NCBI GenBank assembly: GCA_002350525.1
Contig: DEFA01000043.1
Coordinates: 1-22,511, forward strand
Direction: 5' to 3'
DNA from: Lachnospiraceae bacterium UBA2864
GTDB lineage: Bacteria; Bacillota; Clostridia; Lachnospirales; Lachnospiraceae
Length of the DNA stretch: 22,511 bases
Shown: positions 22,296 to 22,511 of the stretch, piece by piece
How the letters are laid out: each line of letters starts with the position of its first letter
Numbering within the stretch: the first letter of the stretch is position 1
The notes under the pieces: model-generated
Told to the model about the DNA's origin: nothing
The model's input: the letters and a program-made list of their open reading frames with translations, nothing else
Database searches by the model: none
Made by a program: the position numbers and the translations under genes

Positions 22296-22511
22296 TTAAT
22301 GTATTTCTATATCATGTTTTCTTAAACATTCAATATTTCGGTATATTCTATCATCAATATTTCTTTTATCACAATTAAACTTATTTTCACAAAAAGACTC
22401 TAGATTTTTTAAAATTGTTTTTTCCCAATCATCTATTTGACTCTCCGTATAAGTACCATTTTTTATCATTTTCCATGTGCTATTCCTATAATCTTTATAT
22501 ATATTATTAAA
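22296..22511 (-). CDS. 3' end of a gene upstream of the RTX gene, partial
   Basis: A frame runs from the window edge to a TAA at 22296-22298, giving the last 71 residues of a protein whose start lies outside. It is rich in Lys, Asn, Asp and Ile and contains DDWEKTILKNLESFCENKFNC and a C-terminus RNIECLRKHDIEIH. I recognise no family. The gap to the RTX start codon is only 23 bases and includes its ribosome binding site, so the two genes are probably in one operon. Being soluble-looking, acidic/basic mixed and next to a putative secreted nuclease, it could be an immunity or accessory protein, but nothing in the visible part proves this. Confidence 0.5.
   Translation of the reverse strand, partial: FNNIYKDYRNSTWKMIKNGTYTESQIDDWEKTILKNLESFCENKFNCDKRNIDDRIYRNIECLRKHDIEIH

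Noticed and set aside
1..22511. tRNA, rRNA, CRISPR arrays or an integrase with attachment sites
   Set aside because: I looked for these in the gaps between genes and saw none; all intergenic gaps are shorter than 300 bases.

Overview
The window looks like a chromosome segment from a low-to-moderate GC, Gram-positive anaerobe of the class Clostridia, most likely Lachnospiraceae (Butyrivibrio/Roseburia-like). The evidence is the IspH-ribosomal protein S1 fusion directly behind cytidylate kinase, a sodium-pump decarboxylase operon with a free biotin carrier, strong AGGAGG-type ribosome binding sites, and lipoprotein and Sec signals of monoderm style. The genus is an inference. Almost every gene is on the minus strand; the exception is one EamA-type transporter.

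Left part (1-5,400). The first ~110 bases resemble the right end of an IS200/IS605 (TnpB-type) element. Next is a two-gene, translationally coupled operon for a short HipA/HipT-like kinase and a protein with a C-terminal helix-turn-helix. Its promoter sits between the arms of a perfect 17-bp inverted repeat. An LppM-like membrane lipoprotein, a divergent EamA transporter ended by a bidirectional terminator, a larger lipoprotein of probable beta-propeller fold, and a small membrane protein follow.

Central part (5,400-10,600). A LURP-one/YxjI-like protein lies downstream of a housekeeping operon read right to left: membrane protein, HI0933-family flavoprotein, cytidylate kinase, IspH-S1 fusion.

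Right-central part (10,640-16,460). A biotin-dependent carboxyltransferase/decarboxylase operon reads right to left: MmdA-type carboxyltransferase, a lipoprotein-fused OadG, biotin carrier, OadB sodium pump, and OadA/5S-type carboxyltransferase. It has a clear extended -10 promoter, a hairpin at the 5' end of its leader, and a block of three ~60-nt hairpin repeats between oadB and oadA. It combines the parts of Propionibacterium transcarboxylase (12S, 5S, 1.3S) with the membrane parts of a sodium-translocating decarboxylase, so it may link methylmalonyl-CoA, oxaloacetate/pyruvate and the sodium gradient.

Right end (16,479-22,511). After pgsA (phosphatidylglycerophosphate synthase) comes a 1719-residue secreted protein. 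It has a Sec signal peptide, a putative PD-(D/E)XK nuclease-like domain near the N-terminus, a proline-rich linker, an EF-hand-like Ca-binding domain and five blocks of RTX nonapeptide repeats. The 3' end of another gene lies 23 nt upstream of it and runs off the window. This AT-rich RTX locus and the HipA-like locus are the most accessory-looking parts. All calls come from reading the sequence; no database search was possible.
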